A stretch of DNA of 13,496 nt, taken from an uncultured Clostridia bacterium (lineage in GTDB: Bacteria > Bacillota > Clostridia > UBA1381). The notes under the pieces were generated by a model. The model was not told where the DNA came from, did no database searches, and worked only from the letters and a program-made list of their open reading frames with translations. The stretch is taken from assembly GCA_910578235.1 (NCBI GenBank), contig CAJTPP010000035.1:1-13496 (forward strand), read 5' to 3'. A program made the translations under genes and the position numbers. Shown here piece after piece: positions 12,717 through 13,496 of this stretch; position 1 is the stretch's first letter; every line of letters begins with the position of its first letter.

Positions 12717-13496
12717 ATGGAAAAATTAAAGAACACAGCGTTAAAAATAATAAAATTTCTTGACTGTCTGACAGGTGATTTTGTAAGTATTTATGCGGCT
12801 CAGGCGTCATTTTTTCTTGTTATATCTTCAATTCCTTTTATTATGCTGTGCTTCACCATCATAAAATCTTTTATAAATATAGATCTTCAAATGATAATTC
12901 ATACCATAAACGCTTTTGCACCGCCGCAGATAAGCCAGCTTTTAACTATGATTTTAAACGAGCTGTTTGATAAAGCGTCCTCCGCTTCGGTAATTTCCGT
13001 TACTGCGGTATCGGCGCTGTGGCTGTCGTCAAGAGGCGTACTTGCTCTGTATATGGGCATAAACACTGTATATCATGTTCCGATGCGGAATTATTTCTAC
13101 AGCCGCGTAATTTCAATAATATACACGCTCGCATTTATCGCGGCGCTTATTATGACAATCATTGTATTCGGCTTCGGAAATAAAATTGAAATATTTCTCG
13201 GCGCTCATTCCATTGTATTATCGGCAATTGTAAATCTTTTTCTGAAAGTAAAAATTATTGTTTTTATGGTTTATCTCACAATAATATTCGCGCTGTTTTA
13301 CAAATTTTTGCCCAAAAAAAATAATTCCTTCAAATCTCAGCTTCCGGGAGCCGCTTTTTCAGCTGTGGGATGGATGGTGTTCTCATATGTATATTCAATA
13401 TATATCGAAAACTTCTCAAACTATTCATATGTTTACGGATCACTGGCCGCTCTGGTATTTTTGATGCTATGGCTGTATTTCTGTATGAATATTTTT
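12717..13496 (+). CDS. YihY/BrkB-family inner membrane protein, 3' end cut by the window
   Basis: The frame is open for 260 codons to the end of the window with no stop. The protein is hydrophobic with about five to six membrane segments and matches the YihY/virulence-factor-BrkB (once called RNase BN) pattern: an early QASFFLVISSIPF stretch, LWLSSRGVLALYMGIN near residue 102, QLPGAAFSAVGWMVFSYVYS around 205-224, then NYSYVYGSLAALVFLMLWLY near the end. The function of this family is not established; a transport or envelope role is assumed from topology. AGGAG seven bases before ATG 12717 supports the start. Family members are usually about 280-320 residues, so only a short C-terminus is missing. 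Confidence 0.88.
   Translation, partial: MEKLKNTALKIIKFLDCLTGDFVSIYAAQASFFLVISSIPFIMLCFTIIKSFINIDLQMIIHTINAFAPPQISQLLTMILNELFDKASSASVISVTAVSALWLSSRGVLALYMGINTVYHVPMRNYFYSRVISIIYTLAFIAALIMTIIVFGFGNKIEIFLGAHSIVLSAIVNLFLKVKIIVFMVYLTIIFALFYKFLPKKNNSFKSQLPGAAFSAVGWMVFSYVYSIYIENFSNYSYVYGSLAALVFLMLWLYFCMNIF

Overview
The window looks like a chromosome segment of an anaerobic, Gram-positive Clostridia-type bacterium (inference). The grounds are strong GGAGG-type ribosome sites, consensus sigma-A promoters with extended -10 boxes, a pyruvate phosphate dikinase of the Clostridium type, a clostridial-style citrate synthase and a dlt-like cell-envelope aminoacylation operon. No transposase, integrase, CRISPR array, rRNA or tRNA is visible.

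Region 1 (86-5731, minus strand) is one compact operon behind a consensus TTGACA-17-TATAAT promoter at 5703-5731. In transcription order it encodes two tandem DltA-like amino-acid adenylation enzymes, a DltC-like carrier protein, a DltB-like MBOAT acyltransferase, a short membrane-anchored SGNH protein in the DltD position, and a 35-residue DltX-like microprotein ending in FIYEAF. The likely pathway is cytoplasmic activation of an amino acid, loading onto the carrier, transfer across the membrane by the MBOAT protein with the DltX-like tyrosine as possible relay, and final placement on a wall or lipid polymer by the SGNH protein. Two features are not standard. There are two different adenylating enzymes, and the residue that reads D-alanine in DltA is Cys in one and Ala in the other.

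Region 2 (5870-8645, plus strand) holds ppdK with its own promoter, start site and strong terminator.

Region 3 (8646-9222) is a gene-free stretch carrying two tandem structured RNA units exactly 200 bp apart. Each has a near-consensus promoter, a predicted +1 G that begins a perfect 14-15 bp closing helix, a conserved 5' bubble, a small inner hairpin and a downstream terminator module. The closing helices differ in sequence but each is fully complementary, which is covariation-type evidence for a functional RNA. They are followed by a hairpin repeat that also occurs at the extreme left end of the window, in both places just downstream of a minus-strand gene.

Region 4 (9223-10709, minus strand) is citrate synthase with its promoter. 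Region 5 (10729-end, plus strand) is a tightly packed set: DJ-1/PfpI family protein, 5-formyltetrahydrofolate cyclo-ligase and a TatD-family metallohydrolase, then a YihY/BrkB membrane protein cut off by the window edge.
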